Source: Pyrinomonadaceae bacterium
GTDB taxonomy: Bacteria > Acidobacteriota > Blastocatellia > Pyrinomonadales > Pyrinomonadaceae
Assembly: GCA_013695245.1 (NCBI GenBank)
Contig: JACDAW010000096.1
Coordinates: 1-7,712 of the forward strand
Length of the DNA: 7,712 bases
Direction of reading: 5' to 3'
The notes beneath the pieces are model-generated. The model saw nothing but the letters and a program-made list of their open reading frames with translations, made no database searches and was not told the DNA's origin. Below are positions 5,857 to 7,712 of this stretch, piece by piece (within the stretch, counting starts at the first letter, position 1; each line of letters starts with the position of its first letter). Position numbers and translations under genes: made by a program.

Positions 5857-7629
5857 ATGAAACAGTTAACGGAAGAGACCATCGAGACTTTGAGCGACGC
5901 AGACGAGATGCGCGCCGCCGCGATCACGGATACGTCCGCGTTGGACGACGATCTGATCGCTACGGCGCGGGCGAACGCTCCTTCGACGAACGGCTCGACC
6001 CCGACGGAATTAAACGATCCGCCCGAAGTGAAGGAAGCGCGCAAACTCGCGCTACGCCATCGGCTGCCCTTCGTCGATCTGCTTCCGGCAAGCGGCGAAT
6101 CTCCGATTGATTACAGTTTGCTGGGTGAGTTGCCCGTTGATCTCATGCTGCGCTACGGCTTCGTGCCGCTTGCGCGAGTGGGTAAACGTTTGCACGTTGC
6201 GCTCGCCGATCCGACCGACCTTGAACGCCTTGACGAACTCGCCGGGGCATTGCGCGCCCGCCTCGTGCCGCACGTTGCTACGTCTGGGCAGATCGAAGCC
6301 GTGCTCAAGAAGGGCGATGCCACGCAGCGCGTTCTGCAAGAAGCGGCGAGCGGTTTCCGTCTCTCGCTCGTCAAAGAAACCGAACAGGGCGAAGAAGTCT
6401 TAGACCTTGATCGCTTGGCGACCGACAGCGAGATGTCGCCGATCATCAAGCTTGTTGACACCATCGTTTTTAACGCGCTTGAATCGCGCGCCTCAGATAT
6501 TCACATCGAAACGCGCGACACCAACGTGCTCGTTAAATACCGCATTGACGGCGCGCTCTATGCGAAAGTCGATCCGATTGACTTGCAGCACCACCAAACA
6601 TTGATTTCGCGCATCAAGGTTATGTCGGAACTCGACATCGCCGAGCGGCGCGTGCCGCAGGACGGACGTTTCCGCGTGCGCTACAAAGGTCGCACGGTTG
6701 ATTTTCGCGTGTCGATCATGCCGACCGTACACGGCGAGGATGCCGTTATTCGTATTCTCGACAAAGAGCAGATCAACGAATCGTTCCGTGATCTGCGCCT
6801 TGACGTGATCGGCTTTGGGGAAGAGGACGTGCGGAAGTTTCGCCGCTACATCGCCGAGCCTTACGGCATGGTGCTTGTGACGGGCCCCACCGGATCAGGA
6901 AAGACGACGACGCTTTACGGCGCGCTTAACGAAATTAGAAACGAAGAAGACAAGATCATCACGATTGAAGACCCGGTTGAATATCAACTGCACGGCGTGA
7001 CGCAGATTCCCGTCAACGAAAAGAAGGGACTGACTTTCGCGCGCGGGCTTCGTTCGATCTTGCGTCACGACCCGGACAAGATCATGGACGGCGAAATCCG
7101 CGATTCCGAAACCGCGCAGATCGCTATTCAATCCGCCTTGACCGGACACCTAGTATTTACTACGGTTCACGCTAACAACGTGATTGACGTGATCGGGCGC
7201 TTCCTGAACATGGGCGTCGAACCGTATAACTTCGTATCGTGTTTAAACTGCGTGCTCGCGCAAAGGTTGGTTCGCATATTGTGCGTGACGTGCAAACGCA
7301 GCTATCTGCCGCCGGACGAAGAATTGCTTGAATCGGGCTTGAAACCGGAGGAGCACGCGGGCCGAGTCTTTTACCAATCGGTTGGCTGCGACGCCTGCAA
7401 CCATACCGGCTATCGCGGGCGCACGGCGATTCACGAACTTCTTGATCTCTCCGACAACATCCGCGAGATGATCATTGAACGGCGGCCGGGCAGTGAAGTG
7501 CGTCGCGCGGCGGAAGCGGAAGGTCTGTCGAGTTTGCGCGAATCCGCGCTACAGAAAGTTTTTAGCGGCGTTTCAACCCTGCACGAGATCAATCGCGTCA
7601 CGTTCGTTGAAGAGATCGGCGTCAGGTAA
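5857..7629 (+). CDS. pilB: Pilus/secretion assembly ATPase (PilB/GspE family)
   Basis: This 590-aa protein is a hexameric cytoplasmic AAA+-like ATPase that powers filament assembly through PilC. Residues 1-55 are an acidic, probably disordered leader. About 58-150 is the T2SSE_N/GspE N-terminal domain (LPFVDL at 70-75, VPLARVGKRLHVALADPTDL at 103-122). About 187-560 is the motor: SDIHIE (213-218), Walker A GPTGSGKT (343-350), Asp box EDPVEY (371-376), Walker B region IMDGEIRD (409-416), His box TTVHAN (435-440). A zinc tetracysteine follows: C476, C479, C511, C514. These zinc cysteines and ALTGHLVFTTVHANN favour extension-type PilB/GspE over retraction PilT. Asp411 in the Walker B strand is unusual; a hydrophobic residue is normal there. 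The catalytic Glu413 is kept. Length slightly above GspE favours PilB. Only a weak purine-rich stretch precedes the ATG, so the start is likely rather than certain. It is probably co-transcribed with the pilC-like gene. Confidence 0.94.
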   Translation: MKQLTEETIETLSDADEMRAAAITDTSALDDDLIATARANAPSTNGSTPTELNDPPEVKEARKLALRHRLPFVDLLPASGESPIDYSLLGELPVDLMLRYGFVPLARVGKRLHVALADPTDLERLDELAGALRARLVPHVATSGQIEAVLKKGDATQRVLQEAASGFRLSLVKETEQGEEVLDLDRLATDSEMSPIIKLVDTIVFNALESRASDIHIETRDTNVLVKYRIDGALYAKVDPIDLQHHQTLISRIKVMSELDIAERRVPQDGRFRVRYKGRTVDFRVSIMPTVHGEDAVIRILDKEQINESFRDLRLDVIGFGEEDVRKFRRYIAEPYGMVLVTGPTGSGKTTTLYGALNEIRNEEDKIITIEDPVEYQLHGVTQIPVNEKKGLTFARGLRSILRHDPDKIMDGEIRDSETAQIAIQSALTGHLVFTTVHANNVIDVIGRFLNMGVEPYNFVSCLNCVLAQRLVRILCVTCKRSYLPPDEELLESGLKPEEHAGRVFYQSVGCDACNHTGYRGRTAIHELLDLSDNIREMIIERRPGSEVRRAAEAEGLSSLRESALQKVFSGVSTLHEINRVTFVEEIGVR

Positions 7630-7662
7630 AAAATCTGAAAGGCATTGTGGCTTTAAGCTTTC

Positions 7663-7676
7663 GGAACGTTCGTTCC
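7663..7676. repeat. GAAC-N4-GTTC palindrome after pilB
   Basis: GGAAC (7663-7667) and GTTCC (7672-7676) are perfect complements around GTTC. The core GAAC-N4-GTTC has the form of the LexA/SOS box known from Bacillus-type bacteria. It could also be a small hairpin. The remaining bases 7630-7712 hold no gene and no clear intrinsic terminator; the region may lead to a gene right of the window. Confidence 0.35.
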
Positions 7677-7712
7677 CGCGCGGCGTGTTATTAAAGGCAA
7701 TCGCGGCGCGCG

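Noticed and set aside
7677..7712. CGCGCG at both ends of the last 36 bases, as a possible terminator stem
   Set aside because: The arms are self-complementary GC repeats, common in this GC-rich DNA, with a 24-base loop and no U-tract; the window also ends there.

Overview
The window reads as chromosomal DNA from a moderately GC-rich Gram-negative-type bacterium, most likely an acidobacterium (Blastocatellia/Pyrinomonadaceae-like is my best guess). The main reason is a tandem pair of secreted von Willebrand factor A (VWA) proteins with the layout of the 'VWFA-related Acidobacterial' family, next to a PilB-like ATPase whose sequence resembles acidobacterial homologues as I remember them. This placement is inference; no marker gene is present.

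Layout. (1) Bases 1-189 hold the C-terminal end of a bacterial microcompartment (BMC) shell protein, cut by the window edge. (2) 301-1574, plus strand: a CorA-type Mg2+/Co2+ channel with a TTG start and a strong Shine-Dalgarno, overlapping by 10 bases a 103-aa protein with one C-terminal membrane segment. A long perfect hairpin (1589-1631) separates this unit from the convergent genes beyond. (3) 1652-4225, minus strand: two paralogous VWA proteins, each with a signal peptide and an intact MIDAS metal site, separated by a 270-base gap carrying a terminator-like inverted repeat. (4) 4226-4569: a divergent intergenic region with a promoter candidate on each strand and a nested inverted repeat. 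(5) 4570-7629, plus strand: an inner-membrane platform protein (PilC/GspF) and then an assembly ATPase (PilB/GspE), which together form the motor core of a type IV pilus or type II secretion machine. The last 83 bases hold no gene but contain a GAAC-N4-GTTC palindrome.

How the genes fit. PilC and PilB are direct partners. The VWA pair are exported proteins transcribed divergently from them; VWA proteins are often adhesive or surface-associated, so a link to pili or secretion is plausible but unproven. CorA and its small partner look translationally coupled. The BMC fragment suggests that a microcompartment locus lies to the left.

No mobile element, CRISPR array, tRNA or rRNA was seen. I do not see a clearly new system. 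The most useful second looks are the BMC edge, the CorA-coupled small membrane protein, an Asp inside the PilB Walker B strand, and the structured divergent intergenic region.
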